NCBI RefSeq assembly: GCF_029229925.1
Contig: NZ_CP107254.1
Coordinates: 496,001 to 560,000, forward strand
Reading direction: 5' to 3'
Source: Halorhabdus sp. BNX81
GTDB taxonomy: Archaea > Halobacteriota > Halobacteria > Halobacteriales > Haloarculaceae
DNA: 64,000 bases
Positions 8,101-16,177 of this stretch are shown here, one piece after another. The translations under genes and the position numbers were made by a program. Below the pieces are notes generated by a model. It saw nothing but the letters and a program-made list of their open reading frames with translations, made no database searches and had not been told where the DNA came from. The first letter of the stretch is position 1. The number at the start of each line of letters is the position of its first letter.

Positions 8101-8513
8101 AGGTCCTCGACGCGACTTTTCTGATCGACTATCTGGACGGCGTCGAAGCGACCAAAGCGTTCTATGAGGCACATGGGGGCGAGAACGAACGCTGGGTGAT
8201 GCCCGTTCCGGCCTACGCTGAGGCACTCGTCGGCGAGGGGAACCTGCCGAGTGGCGACGTCGACGGTGCTCGTGGAGCCCTCTCGTGGGGTGAGACGTAC
8301 GCCGTCGACGAGCGGACGGCCGTGACAGCGGGGGAGATCGCGGACGAGGTCGGATCGAGTGGGCCGTATTTGGACGGCCTTGATGCGCTGATTGCCGCCG
8401 TCGGCAGGGAACTGGATGCGCCAGTGGTCTCCGGCGACAGTGACCTCACGCACCCAGAGACGAAGCACGTGATCGACGTCGAAGAGTATCGCGAGCCCGA
8501 ACACGACCACTAA
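8097..8513 (+). CDS. vapC: VapC-type PIN-domain ribonuclease toxin
   Basis: 138 residues, a normal single PIN domain. The acidic metal-binding residues are in place: D5 (VLDATFLIDYL), E42 (AYAEAL), D93/D96 (YLDGLDALIAA) and D114/D116 (SGDSDLTH). PIN toxins cut RNA, often tRNA or rRNA, when the labile antitoxin is lost. It is translationally coupled to the antitoxin. The tRNA-Pro gene with a duplicated 3' end lies only about 270 bases downstream, so the pair sits beside a likely integration hotspot. Confidence 0.85.
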   Translation: MKVLDATFLIDYLDGVEATKAFYEAHGGENERWVMPVPAYAEALVGEGNLPSGDVDGARGALSWGETYAVDERTAVTAGEIADEVGSSGPYLDGLDALIAAVGRELDAPVVSGDSDLTHPETKHVIDVEEYREPEHDH

Positions 8514-8644
8514 CTCGTCTCGGCTACTTAGTTACTCACTTGGGCAATCAGCAAGCGGATTTTTGGCTTCGGACAGCTCAGCCACGTTACTCTCCCCCGA
8601 AACCGGCCGCTACGTGTCTATGAATCCGGGAAAAGCCGATATAC

Positions 8645-8792
8645 GTAGTGGGCCGGCGCGAATGTCGAACTCGGGAAGACGGTCGCGCTCACTTCGCTCG
8701 CGCGCTGCGACTTCCCTGCTCGAATTCGCGCGGCTACACGGACTTCCCGCTCACGAGTTTGTTCGCGGGAAAGGTAGTGGGCCGGCGCGAAT
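8645..8792. repeat. 19-bp direct repeat of the tRNA-Pro 3' end (att-like)
   Basis: The 19-base sequence gtagtgggccggcgcgaat is present at 8645-8663 and again at 8774-8792. The second copy is the last 15 bases of tRNA-Pro (read on the minus strand) plus four flanking bases; the first copy is an isolated fragment. The 110 bases between hold hairpin-forming arms, including gggaag 8673-8678 with cttccc 8711-8716. A duplicated tRNA 3' end is the mark left by integration of an element with a tyrosine recombinase. No integrase is left here, so this would be an excised or decayed element. Confidence 0.65.
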
Positions 8793-8850
8793 TCGAATCG
8801 CGGTTACGGCCACCCGAAGGCCGAAGGATACCAAGCTACCCCACCGGCCC
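8778..8850 (-). tRNA. tRNA-Pro (anticodon CGG)
   Basis: 73 bases on the minus strand fold as a complete tRNA. The acceptor stem is GGGCCGG (from 8850) paired with CCGGCCC, with discriminator A at 8778. The D arm contains AGCTTGGTA. The anticodon stem CGGCC/GGCCG holds the loop TTCGGGT, which puts CGG at 34-36. The variable loop has five bases and the T arm is CGCGA-TTCGAAT-TCGCG. CCA is not encoded. The anticodon reads CCG codons, which are common in this GC-rich genome. No intron is seen. Confidence 0.93.
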
Positions 8851-8971
8851 GCGCTCTATAGTTGCCGAGGTTTGCCTTTAACTCTTGCGAGACTGGCCGA
8901 GTCGGGCGAATCAGCTATCGTGGCGTGTTGACGCTGCAACACTTATCCCCGCCGGGCACCTTTTACCCTGT

Positions 8972-9259
8972 ATGCCCGAAGAAGTCCTCTTCGAAACCGA
9001 GCAGTCAATGTCCCGCGCAGACATCGCCACGTACCTCCGCACCGTGGCCGACAACCTCGAGGGCGGCGACGCGATCACGCTGGAAGCCGGCGACCAGTCG
9101 GTGACGCTCGAACCACCCGCCCAGCCGACCTTCGAGGTCAAAGCCGAACGCGAGGGACCGGTCGATGGCTCCGGGGAACTCTCCATCGAACTCGAACTCG
9201 AGTGGGACGAGAACGCCGACGGTGGGACCGAGGGAGACGGCGAACTCCGGATCGAGTAA
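8972..9259 (+). CDS. Amphi-Trp domain protein
   Basis: 95 residues, very acidic. The sequence EVLFETEQSMSRADIATYLR, then TLEAGDQSVTLEPP and ELSIELELEWDE, is the amphi-Trp domain pattern found in many haloarchaea, a short domain in which amphipathic strands end in a conserved Trp. The function is not known. ATG 8972 gives MPEEVLFE, the usual start for the family; a TATA-like cacttatc near 8939-8946 sits at the right distance for a leaderless mRNA. Confidence 0.85.
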   Translation: MPEEVLFETEQSMSRADIATYLRTVADNLEGGDAITLEAGDQSVTLEPPAQPTFEVKAEREGPVDGSGELSIELELEWDENADGGTEGDGELRIE

Positions 9260-9286
9260 GCTCCCTCACTAACGACGTGCGATCGA

Positions 9287-9883
9287 TCAATAGCGCTCGT
9301 AGCCGTCGGTATCGAGATAGTTGTGGACGACGCTGATCGCGTGATCGGCGTGGATCGCGTTCGGCCCGAGACTGACTCGTTCGGCGTCTAACTCATCGAG
9401 CAATGCTTGCTCTTCCGCGGTGAAATCCCGGTGATCCGAGAGGACGAAAACGGGATCCTCTGGGGGTGCCGACTCGACAATCGGCCTTCCGTCCTCATGA
9501 AGCTGGAGTAGCGTCCCCTCCCCGGCGGCGTCCCGGAGGGCGGCCTCGACGCCCCGCCGGGAGAGAGAGATTCCGGGCGACGTCTCGACCGCCTGGTGGC
9601 CGATCGCGCCCTCGCGCTGTTCGAGCGCGCTCCGAACTCGGGCGGCTGTGCTCCGCTCGTCGGGGTTGAGTCCCTGCAATTTCGCCCCCTCGAAGCGAAG
9701 GGTGAACTCGTCATCGAGAATCAGCCGAAATCGAACGTCCCCACGAAGGCCGTGCGAGCGGAGCAAGGCCGCAGTGATCGATCGGCTGAGCAGATCGAGG
9801 CGGCCGGCCCCACCCGGCAGATCATCGAGCGGAAAGTCGGGCGTCGTCGGCGCTTCGTGTCCGATCACGACGAACTGGCGCAT
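9287..9883 (-). CDS. trmY: tRNA (pseudouridine-54-N1)-methyltransferase TrmY
   Basis: 198 residues. TrmY is a SPOUT-class methylase that turns pseudouridine 54 in the T loop of archaeal tRNAs into N1-methylpseudouridine using S-adenosylmethionine. The family start MRQFVVIGHEAPTTPDFPLD is present, followed by GRLDLLSRS and the knot region VFVLSDHRDFT, then VSLGPNAIHADHAI and HNYLD. ATG 9883 is preferred over the upstream ATG because it gives this conserved N-terminus and the usual family length. It is divergent from the membrane-protein gene at 10006. Confidence 0.92.
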   Translation of the reverse strand: MRQFVVIGHEAPTTPDFPLDDLPGGAGRLDLLSRSITAALLRSHGLRGDVRFRLILDDEFTLRFEGAKLQGLNPDERSTAARVRSALEQREGAIGHQAVETSPGISLSRRGVEAALRDAAGEGTLLQLHEDGRPIVESAPPEDPVFVLSDHRDFTAEEQALLDELDAERVSLGPNAIHADHAISVVHNYLDTDGYERY

Positions 9884-10005
9884 GGACTGGGATGGGACGT
9901 AGCGATGCTTACGTGCGTCGGTTGTCTGTCCTCCGCAGCTTCCTCTTGGGTCGAGTCGAAACCGGAAGGAAAACCTACATTGCCCGCCCCATCTCACCCA
10001 TCCTC

Positions 10006-10488
10006 GTGAAACAGTGGCAGCGTGGCCTGCTCGTCCTCGGGCTCGTCGGACTCCTCGTAGGCATGGGCGTCCACTACGGCGCGGCCGAAGACGACCACTG
10101 GCCCTACCCCGACGAAGACGACCTCGCCGGTCAGCCGGCCGAACACGTCGGCGAGGAGGTGTTCCTCTTCGGGACGGTGACAGCCGTCGACGCCGACGCG
10201 GGGACGGCGACCATCCGCGTTGAGGCCGATTCGGGTTCGTTCTCGCTGTCGGTCCAGTCGTTCGACCGGACCGTCCAGCCCGGTGGCGTCGTCCAGGTGC
10301 TTGGCGAACTTACGACTGAGCGCACTGTCGACGCCGAGCGCGTCGTTGTGGTCAACGCCACGGGTGGTGCGGAGTGGTACAAGTACGGCGTCTCCGTGAT
10401 CGGCGCAATCCTCGTCCTGCTCGCGTTCTTCAGATACTGGCGCGTCGATACGGACACCTGGACCTTCGAGGTGGGCCACGATGGCTGA
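10006..10488 (+). CDS. Membrane-anchored OB-like protein
   Basis: 160 residues from GTG 10006. Layout: an N-terminal membrane helix (VLGLVGLLVGMGVHYG), an acidic beta-rich domain of about 80 residues with an OB-like pattern (VFLFGTVTAVDADAGTATIRV through GGVVQVLGELT), then a second helix (VSVIGAILVLLAFFRYW) and a short tail. The middle domain should face outside. GTG 10006 (VKQWQRGLL) puts the start just before the first helix; the longer reading from 9892 overlaps the TrmY promoter region. It overlaps the next gene by 8 bases. Function unknown. Confidence 0.7.
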   Translation: MKQWQRGLLVLGLVGLLVGMGVHYGAAEDDHWPYPDEDDLAGQPAEHVGEEVFLFGTVTAVDADAGTATIRVEADSGSFSLSVQSFDRTVQPGGVVQVLGELTTERTVDAERVVVVNATGGAEWYKYGVSVIGAILVLLAFFRYWRVDTDTWTFEVGHDG

Positions 10489-10975
10489 CCTGCTGTCGAC
10501 CGTTCTCGTGACCTACGCGGCGTTTACGGTCGCCAGCTGGCGAATCGATGGACTGGACCGCCGCTGGATCGTCGTTGCGATGGGCGGGGCCGCAATCCCC
10601 GATCTCGTGAAGGTTCAAATACTCGTCGACGCAGATGTGATCGGGAACGCACTCGGCGTTCCGTTCTCATATTCACCAGTGGCGAGTATCGCAGGCGTGG
10701 TGGTCGTCGCAGGTATCATCGCACTCTTTTTCGGCGAGCAGTGGCGACGGCAGGCTTACGCCGTTCTGCTTGCCAGTGGGGGTTTCTCGCTCGTGATCGA
10801 CGGCCTGCGTGTCTACGCCGATGGGTTCGCGAACTTCTACCTGTATCCGCTGTGGATCCGCCCGCCGACGCCGGGACTGTTTGTCTCCGCAGACCCTGCT
10901 GTGCTGGTCGTTGCGTTGCTGGTGAGTGGGGTCACGTTCGGCATCGACCGATGGCTCACGACAAACCCGTCCTGA
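10481..10975 (+). CDS. Polytopic membrane protein, YdjM/DUF457-like
   Basis: 164 residues with about five membrane helices. GGAAIPDLVKV after the first helix resembles the H/D-containing motif of the YdjM/DUF457 membrane hydrolase-like family, but the His residues of that family are mostly absent, so activity is doubtful. It overlaps the preceding OB-like gene by 8 bases and is probably translated with it. The function is not known. Confidence 0.65.
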   Translation: MADLLSTVLVTYAAFTVASWRIDGLDRRWIVVAMGGAAIPDLVKVQILVDADVIGNALGVPFSYSPVASIAGVVVVAGIIALFFGEQWRRQAYAVLLASGGFSLVIDGLRVYADGFANFYLYPLWIRPPTPGLFVSADPAVLVVALLVSGVTFGIDRWLTTNPS

Positions 10976-11074
10976 TTCGCCGACGAACAGTTTCGGCGGT
11001 GGTCGTCCGGGAATCCTCGCTGGGCGAGGACAAAACGCAGAGACACAATGTACCACCGCAATCGTTCCGGCACT

Positions 11075-11203
11075 TCAGTCGTCGGCGGCGGTGTCTACTG
11101 GGGGCTCACGCTGCTCGCTCATCGTCTCCCAGATCTCCGCACAGCCACACCCGTCCTCGACATCGTCGAGATGGTCGTCGTCGGCGTCGTGTGTCTCGCT
11201 CAT
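11075..11203 (-). CDS. Small acidic protein with a CGC motif (42 aa)
   Basis: A 43-codon frame on the minus strand from ATG 11203 to TGA 11075. The protein starts MSETHDADDDHLDDVEDGCG, continues CAEIWETMSEQRE and ends TAADD. The strongly acidic, Asp-rich composition is that of a real haloarchaeal protein and the frame shows no Arg/Pro shadow bias. The DGCGCAEIWE segment could bind a metal or undergo thiol chemistry. A TATA-like atatatat (11244-11251) and a perfect inverted repeat over the start codon (11203-11229) support expression and control. Function unknown; I recall similar short acidic CGC proteins in haloarchaea but cannot name a family. Confidence 0.65.
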   Translation of the reverse strand: MSETHDADDDHLDDVEDGCGCAEIWETMSEQREPPVDTAADD

Positions 11204-11229
11204 GTGTTACTCAGATCCTTAGTAACACA
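11203..11229 (-). promoter_or_regulatory. 27-bp palindromic operator overlapping a start codon
   Basis: TGTGTTACT (11203-11211) and AGTAACACA (11221-11229) form a perfect 9-bp inverted repeat with a 9-base centre. It has the TACT-N9-AGTA layout seen in the TrmB-like site at 3503, although the right half reads TAGTA instead of GAGTA. It overlaps the first base of the small gene's ATG and lies just inside its TATA-like box (11244-11251), so a bound protein should repress it. Confidence 0.6.
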
Positions 11230-11349
11230 ATTTGACGACAGCAATATATATCTTTCGGGAGCTCGATCGGTCGAGTCCGTCGGCTGCCGGGGCGCTGCTC
11301 GTGGACCGAAGCTTCGGTGGGGGAGAGAAAACCAGCCGTCGGGGCCGAC

Positions 11350-11967
11350 TCAGAAGAACTGAAAGAGGTCGTCGCGCTCGGCCTCGTGTAGGTGCTCCCG
11401 GACAGCTTCTTTGAGGGGGCCGATCGAGCCGCGTTTGGCGCTGATCGGGGCGATCGTCCCCTGCCATTGTTTCCAGGGGGGATGAAGCCCCAGCCGGTCG
11501 CACAGTTCGTTCAGGCGTTCGTCCCGGTCGTCGACCTTGTCCATCTTGTTGACGGCCACCACGGGCGGGATCCCAACGTCTCGCAGGAAGTGAAACAGTT
11601 CCACGTCGTGGGGAATCTCGTCGGGACCGGAGTGACGGTCGATGATGTCGATGACGCTCTTGCCATCGACGACCAAGACCCCGACGAGGATCGCGTCGGC
11701 GTTGGCTTCGACGTATCGGACGACGTCGGTTTTGATCTGCTCGCGGACCTCGTCGGGGACGCCTTTCATGTAGCCGAATCCTGGCAGATCCGTTAGCACG
11801 AAGTCCTCGCTCGTCCAGTCGTAGTGGTTGGGTTCCTGCGTGACCCCAGGGCGCTGCCCGGTGTCGAAGGTGTGGCCGGTAAGCTCGCGCATGAGGGTCG
11901 ACTTGCCCACGTTCGACCGTCCGGCGAGGACGACCTCCGCGCTCCGGTCCGGTCGTGTCTCGAACAT
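11350..11967 (-). CDS. engB: EngB/YsxC-type GTPase
   Basis: 205 residues. EngB GTPases assist large ribosomal subunit assembly in bacteria; the archaeal proteins are presumed to act similarly. All G motifs are visible: G1 GRSNVGKS (residues 16-23), G3 DLPG (60-63) in the typical [11 protein letters not shown]4 NKMD (140-143) and G5 SAKRG near the end. Thr residues in the PGVTQEPN segment form switch I. It is a complete, single-domain protein with an ordinary start. Confidence 0.9.
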   Translation of the reverse strand: MFETRPDRSAEVVLAGRSNVGKSTLMRELTGHTFDTGQRPGVTQEPNHYDWTSEDFVLTDLPGFGYMKGVPDEVREQIKTDVVRYVEANADAILVGVLVVDGKSVIDIIDRHSGPDEIPHDVELFHFLRDVGIPPVVAVNKMDKVDDRDERLNELCDRLGLHPPWKQWQGTIAPISAKRGSIGPLKEAVREHLHEAERDDLFQFF

Positions 11968-12109
11968 ACCGCTCCTATCCTGTCGAGCGCGAAAAGGCTG
12001 TCCTGTTACTCTCAGGGGTGCGCCCGGATGATAGGGGTCTGCCGAATGTTTCGAGTCGGACAGCTTTTCCCCAACTGCCGATCCTCTTTGTCAAACGCGG
12101 CGCTGCATC

Positions 12110-13168
12110 TCACTCCCGGAGGAAAATATCGATCATGACGGCACTGATAATGACCACACCGGTCAGTGTCTCTTGGATATCCACCGACATATTGTTCACG
12201 ACGAGTAGGACCGGGATGACGCCGATCACCAGCGACCCGATGAACATTCCGGAGATGCTGCCTTCGCCGCCAAAGAGGTTCGTCCCGCCGATGACGACGG
12301 CGGCGATGATCAACAGCTCGAATCCCCGACCAGCGGACCCGAACATTGCGCCGTAGTAGGATATCGCCAGCACGCCGGCAAAGGCTGTGACGGTGCCGGT
12401 AATGACGAAGGTCGCGATCTTGACACGGTCGGTGTCGATCCCGCTTCTGTCCGCGGCGGACTCGTCGTCACCGGTCGCATAGACGTGATGGCCAAACCGT
12501 GTCTTCTGAAGGATCAATCCGAAGACGATGAGCAACCCGAGCATCCAGAACACCTGATAGGTAATCTCGACACCGGCGACCTTGATCGAGCCGCCAAAGA
12601 GGTCGAGCCACCCGAGTTCAATCACGCCGAAGGGATCGATATCCGGGAGGCCATCGGGGAGTTGTTGGGAGCCACCGGCGGTAAGCATGTAGGCTACCCC
12701 CCGGAGAATACTCATCATCCCGATGGTCGTGATGAGCGAGGGGATACCGATCTTGGTCACGATGACGCCGTTTGCCAGCCCGACGGTCGCGCCGATGAGG
12801 AGGACGGCAACCAGTGCCGCCGGCACCGTCAATCGGTACTCGGTGAGCAACATCGCGAAGGTCAATCCACCCACGCCGTACAGTGCCCCGACCGAGAGAT
12901 CGAACTCGCCACCGATCATGAGGTAGGTCATCCCGATCCCGATGATCACGTACGGGGTCGCCTGTCGCAGCAAGCGGGAGACAAGCCCGCTAAAGCTCCC
13001 CCAGTTGAAAAACAGGTCCGGTTGCGTCACGCCGATGAGTCCAAACAGGAGAAGAAAGCCCATCAGGACGCCGATCTGGCGGCGCTGGAGGAGTCCCTTG
13101 AGCCGTGAGCCGGTTTCGCGACTCACGGTTCTATCCGTCGAGCCGGTCTCCTCTGGGTTCTCGCTCAT
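12110..13168 (-). CDS. Sugar ABC transporter permease (RbsC/FrcB type)
   Basis: 352 residues with about ten membrane helices, the BPD_transp_2 family. TYLMIGGEFDLSVGALYGVG is the conserved motif of this CUT2 group (ribose, fructose, xylose, AI-2 type permeases). The first ~30 residues are soluble and charged. The ATG overlaps the stop of the ATPase gene by four bases (13165-13168), so the two are translated together. With the lipoprotein and ATPase upstream it forms a complete importer for a monosaccharide, exact sugar unknown. Confidence 0.88.
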   Translation of the reverse strand: MSENPEETGSTDRTVSRETGSRLKGLLQRRQIGVLMGFLLLFGLIGVTQPDLFFNWGSFSGLVSRLLRQATPYVIIGIGMTYLMIGGEFDLSVGALYGVGGLTFAMLLTEYRLTVPAALVAVLLIGATVGLANGVIVTKIGIPSLITTIGMMSILRGVAYMLTAGGSQQLPDGLPDIDPFGVIELGWLDLFGGSIKVAGVEITYQVFWMLGLLIVFGLILQKTRFGHHVYATGDDESAADRSGIDTDRVKIATFVITGTVTAFAGVLAISYYGAMFGSAGRGFELLIIAAVVIGGTNLFGGEGSISGMFIGSLVIGVIPVLLVVNNMSVDIQETLTGVVIISAVMIDIFLRE

Positions 13169-13974
13169 ACCGGGGCCTCCTCGTCGGACGCCGCGATATC
13201 GAACTCCGCGACGGCATCCTCGTCTTTGGCGCCCATCATCAGGGCGATGATCTCGTCGCGTGTCGCCGACTCCGCGTCACGGACGCCCATCAACCGACCC
13301 TGGGCGAGCACGGAGATCCGGTCGGCGACGGTGAGGACTTGCCGGATGTTGTGACTGATGAGGATGATCGCCAAACCCTGCTCTCGGAGTTCGTCGATGA
13401 CCTGAAGGACGTTGCGTGCCCCCTCGATCGAGAGGGCACTGGTCGGTTCGTCGAGAATGAGGATGTCCGGATCGGACTGCAGCGCACGGGCGACCGCGAC
13501 TGCCTGCTGTTGGCCCCCGGAGAGGTCTTGGACTTTCGCGCCGGGATCGACGGGAATTTGTACCCGGTCGAGGCTCTCCCGGGCTCGGTCATACATCTCT
13601 TTCCTGTCGACGACGCCGAAGTATTTCCCGAGGAAGTCCGACCGAACCGGCTCGTGGCCCAGGAACACGTTGGCGGCGACTGTCTGTTGTTCGGCCAGCG
13701 CCAGATCCTGATAGACTGTTTCGATCCCCCGCTCACGGGCGTCGCTGTAGTCCTCGAATTCGACAGTCCGGTCGTCGATCAGGATCTCACCGCTCGTCGG
13801 CTGGTGGACGCCACAGAGCATCTTGATGAGTGTCGACTTCCCGGCCCCGTTGTCGCCGACGATCGCCATGACTTCCCCGTCACGAAGAGCGAAGTCCACG
13901 TCTTCGACCGCGACGATGTTTCCGAAGTGTTTCGTGAGCCCGACAGTGCGCAGTAGTGAATCGTCTTTGGACAT
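13165..13974 (-). CDS. Sugar ABC transporter ATPase, single-domain (FrcA type)
   Basis: 269 residues from ATG 13974. It powers the CUT2 importer. Walker A is GDNGAGKST (40-48), Q-loop in TVYQDLAL, signature LSGGQ (151-155), Walker B ILILDEPTSA (171-180), and the switch His in ILISHN. Classic RbsA or XylG proteins have two fused ATPase halves (about 500 residues); this has one complete half, as in FrcA, and so should act as a homodimer. I chose ATG 13974 over 14013 because the earlier start would add an unconserved CSAAETATHTAT stretch. Confidence 0.88.
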   Translation of the reverse strand: MSKDDSLLRTVGLTKHFGNIVAVEDVDFALRDGEVMAIVGDNGAGKSTLIKMLCGVHQPTSGEILIDDRTVEFEDYSDARERGIETVYQDLALAEQQTVAANVFLGHEPVRSDFLGKYFGVVDRKEMYDRARESLDRVQIPVDPGAKVQDLSGGQQQAVAVARALQSDPDILILDEPTSALSIEGARNVLQVIDELREQGLAIILISHNIRQVLTVADRISVLAQGRLMGVRDAESATRDEIIALMMGAKDEDAVAEFDIAASDEEAPV

Positions 13975-14005
13975 AGTTGCCGTGTGGGTGGCTGTTTCGG
14001 CAGCG

Positions 14006-15169
14006 CTACACACCGTGGTAGTTCAGTAATTCGCCCCAGTTGCGCCGTTCGAGGGCGAAGTCGATCACGTCCTGGTCGATGATCTCCGCGCCGGTCAGGT
14101 ACTCCTTGGGCGGCATGCCCCGTTCCAGATACGCGAACGCCTGGAGGACGGGGAAATACCCCTGGCTGTAGGGGTCCTGGCCGGTCGTATAGTTCATCAC
14201 CCCATCCTGGATATACTCGAGCGTGTTCTGGTCCAGATCGAACCCACCGATGATCATGTCCTCCGCCATGCCCTGCTGGTCGGCGGCCTGGCCGATGAAC
14301 CACGAATAGACGCCGCTGCCGACCATGCCATCCAGGTCTGGATTCGCCGTGAGGTGGTTTTCGACCGCCGAGACGCCGTCGCTGGCGGCATCGCCGTACT
14401 CGACTCGTTCGGTGAGTTCGATGTCTGTCCGCTGTTTGATGGCGTCCTCCGCGCCGTTGGCACGCGAGACCATCCCGCTATGGCCTTGGTCGGCCAGCCC
14501 GACTGTGACTTTACTCGCGTCGTCCGGCAGTTTCTCTACGAGCGCCATCCCGTTGGCATACCCCGAGGAGTACTGGTCTTGGCCGACAAAGGGCAATGCG
14601 CGACCGAACTCATCGCGCATGAACTGTCGGCCCTCCCCGCGAAGACTGTTGGTGTTGAACGTCAACACCACGATGTCGTTGTCCAGGGCGTCGTTGATGA
14701 CGGTATTGTATGCTTGCGTGTTGGTGACCGTCGTGATGATCACGTCCGGTTGAGAGGCGACGACGTTCTCGAGGATGTTGACCTGCCCTTGCGCATCGAA
14801 TCCACCGGAGGGGCCGGTAAAAGTGGCGTTCCATCCCAGCTGGGTCGCCGCGTCGTGAAGCCCGCCGATCGCGGGGTTCCAGAACGAGATCGCGCCGTTG
14901 TGACAGACCATCGTTACGTCTCGCTCCGGCGGATCCCGTGTGAAATCCAGGTCCGTCGGCGGCGGGTTCAGATCGATCCGCTGATACGAGGGCGCGGCCC
15001 CATCACCACTTCCATTCCCTTCTCCGTCAGTTTCCGCTTCAGTATCTCCCTGCTGGAGGCACCCTGCCAGCCCGCCGACAGCTGAGAGTGCCCCGAGTTG
15101 TTGCATCACCCGGCGACGTGAGATACCTCTTCCAGCACTGATACGCACCTGATTGTCATCTGTTGGCAT
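14006..15169 (-). CDS. Sugar-binding lipoprotein of the ABC importer
   Basis: 387 residues, a periplasmic-binding-protein-4 type receptor for a monosaccharide. The start holds a Tat signal (SRRRVMQQL) followed by the lipobox LAGC, so the protein is exported folded and anchored by a lipid on Cys37. A short acidic linker leads to the two-lobed domain: VTMVCHNG, QPDVIITTVTNTQAYN, VVLTFNTN, AENHLTANPDLDGM-like second lobe and IIGGFDLD. It is the first gene of the operon; the ATPase follows after 31 bases. A TATA-like box 27 bases upstream and nested palindromes indicate a controlled, leaderless mRNA. Confidence 0.9.
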   Translation of the reverse strand: MPTDDNQVRISAGRGISRRRVMQQLGALSAVGGLAGCLQQGDTEAETDGEGNGSGDGAAPSYQRIDLNPPPTDLDFTRDPPERDVTMVCHNGAISFWNPAIGGLHDAATQLGWNATFTGPSGGFDAQGQVNILENVVASQPDVIITTVTNTQAYNTVINDALDNDIVVLTFNTNSLRGEGRQFMRDEFGRALPFVGQDQYSSGYANGMALVEKLPDDASKVTVGLADQGHSGMVSRANGAEDAIKQRTDIELTERVEYGDAASDGVSAVENHLTANPDLDGMVGSGVYSWFIGQAADQQGMAEDMIIGGFDLDQNTLEYIQDGVMNYTTGQDPYSQGYFPVLQAFAYLERGMPPKEYLTGAEIIDQDVIDFALERRNWGELLNYHGV

Positions 15170-15203
15170 GACAATTGTTGTCCTAACGCCAGGATATAAT
15201 ATC
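15152..15203 (-). promoter_or_regulatory. Promoter and nested palindromes of the sugar ABC operon
   Basis: A TATA-like stretch (ggatataatatct, 15192-15204 on the plus strand) is centred about 27 bases upstream of ATG 15169, which suits a leaderless transcript. Between it and the start codon is GACAA-TTG-TTGTC (15170-15182). A second, wider palindrome, ATTGTCAT (15152-15159) with ATGACAAT (15168-15175), crosses the start codon. These are good candidates for binding sites of a sugar-responsive repressor. Confidence 0.55.
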
Positions 15204-15428
15204 TATTGATTGTTCATTATGTATTGTATGTCTCTCGGGTTGTCTTTGCACCGTCCCGGTGTCTCCCCGCAGATTCGATGGATGCCACGGGGCGATCTCA
15301 TGGTTCGGCCAGTGACGGACCGGTCGGTCGTCACTGACGGACGCAGTGTATTACCCGTTGCCAGCAAATACGACAGTCCAGGTATTCTTTCGTCTCCCGG
15401 TTTCCGGTGGTCACGCGCTCAGCCTCGC

Positions 15429-16103
15429 TCACCGCGTGCCATCCAGGGCGGCCAGCGCCTCGGCGGCCTCGCGGGCGGCTTCGAGCGCGTCTGTGGCACG
15501 GCGGGGATCGTCGGTCGCTTCGGCCTGCCGGGCGAAGGTAGACAGCGTGGCGACGAGTGAATCCCGGGCATCCTGGAGGTCGCCAGCATCACGGGTGGGC
15601 TGTGGACTCGCCCCGGGTTCGAGTCCCGGTACGTCGACACGCTGGTCGTGTTGGGGACCAGTCTCGCCCCTAGCGTGCCCTGGCGTCTCGGGTTGGGGTG
15701 GCTCTTCGTGCGCTGGACTCGTTGGCGACTCGACAGGCGGCTGGGCCGATGCTTTGGCCGTCTCTGGCTCCGACTGGGGTTTCGTGTCTCCCGTCTGGGC
15801 CCCTGACTGGGCACCTGTCTGGGCCCCTGCGTTCGTCGTTGCGTCCTGGGTTTCGGCCGTGCCGTCCGTGGCTTCGGCCTCACTGGCCGCGTTCTCGCCG
15901 GCCGATTGCTGACAGGTTGGACAGAACTCCTGGCCGTCGTACCGGAAGATGGGATCACCACACCGCTCGCAATGGGTGTCCGTCATCGTCGCCCCCTGCA
16001 ACAGCAACTCGCTCATCTGTTCAGTTGCCTCGCGTTTCTTTCGATCGTGCTCGAACTGTTCGCGGAGCCGTTCGCGTTCGGCTTCCTCGTCGAAGTCGCT
16101 CAT
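15429..16103 (-). CDS. Autoantigen p27 (SSSCA1)-type zinc protein
   Basis: 224 residues. The N-terminal ~75 residues are the conserved part: a charged helix (DEEAERERLREQFEHDRKKR), MSELLLQGATM, then a zinc ribbon HCERCGDPIFRYDGQEFCPTC with two Cys pairs. This is the Sjogren/scleroderma autoantigen 1 family, common in archaea with no settled function. A disordered middle holds an imperfect repeat (GAQTGAQSGAQTG) and many Pro/Glu/Gln residues, and the C-terminus is an Ala-rich helix. ATG 16103 (MSDFDEE) is the usual family start. Confidence 0.85.
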   Translation of the reverse strand: MSDFDEEAERERLREQFEHDRKKREATEQMSELLLQGATMTDTHCERCGDPIFRYDGQEFCPTCQQSAGENAASEAEATDGTAETQDATTNAGAQTGAQSGAQTGDTKPQSEPETAKASAQPPVESPTSPAHEEPPQPETPGHARGETGPQHDQRVDVPGLEPGASPQPTRDAGDLQDARDSLVATLSTFARQAEATDDPRRATDALEAAREAAEALAALDGTR

Positions 16104-16177
16104 GTGTCTAGAGGGCCGGTCAATGGACAAAGACGTTGCGACCGACTCCCAGTCGGCTCAGAACCGGTTCGAACTAC

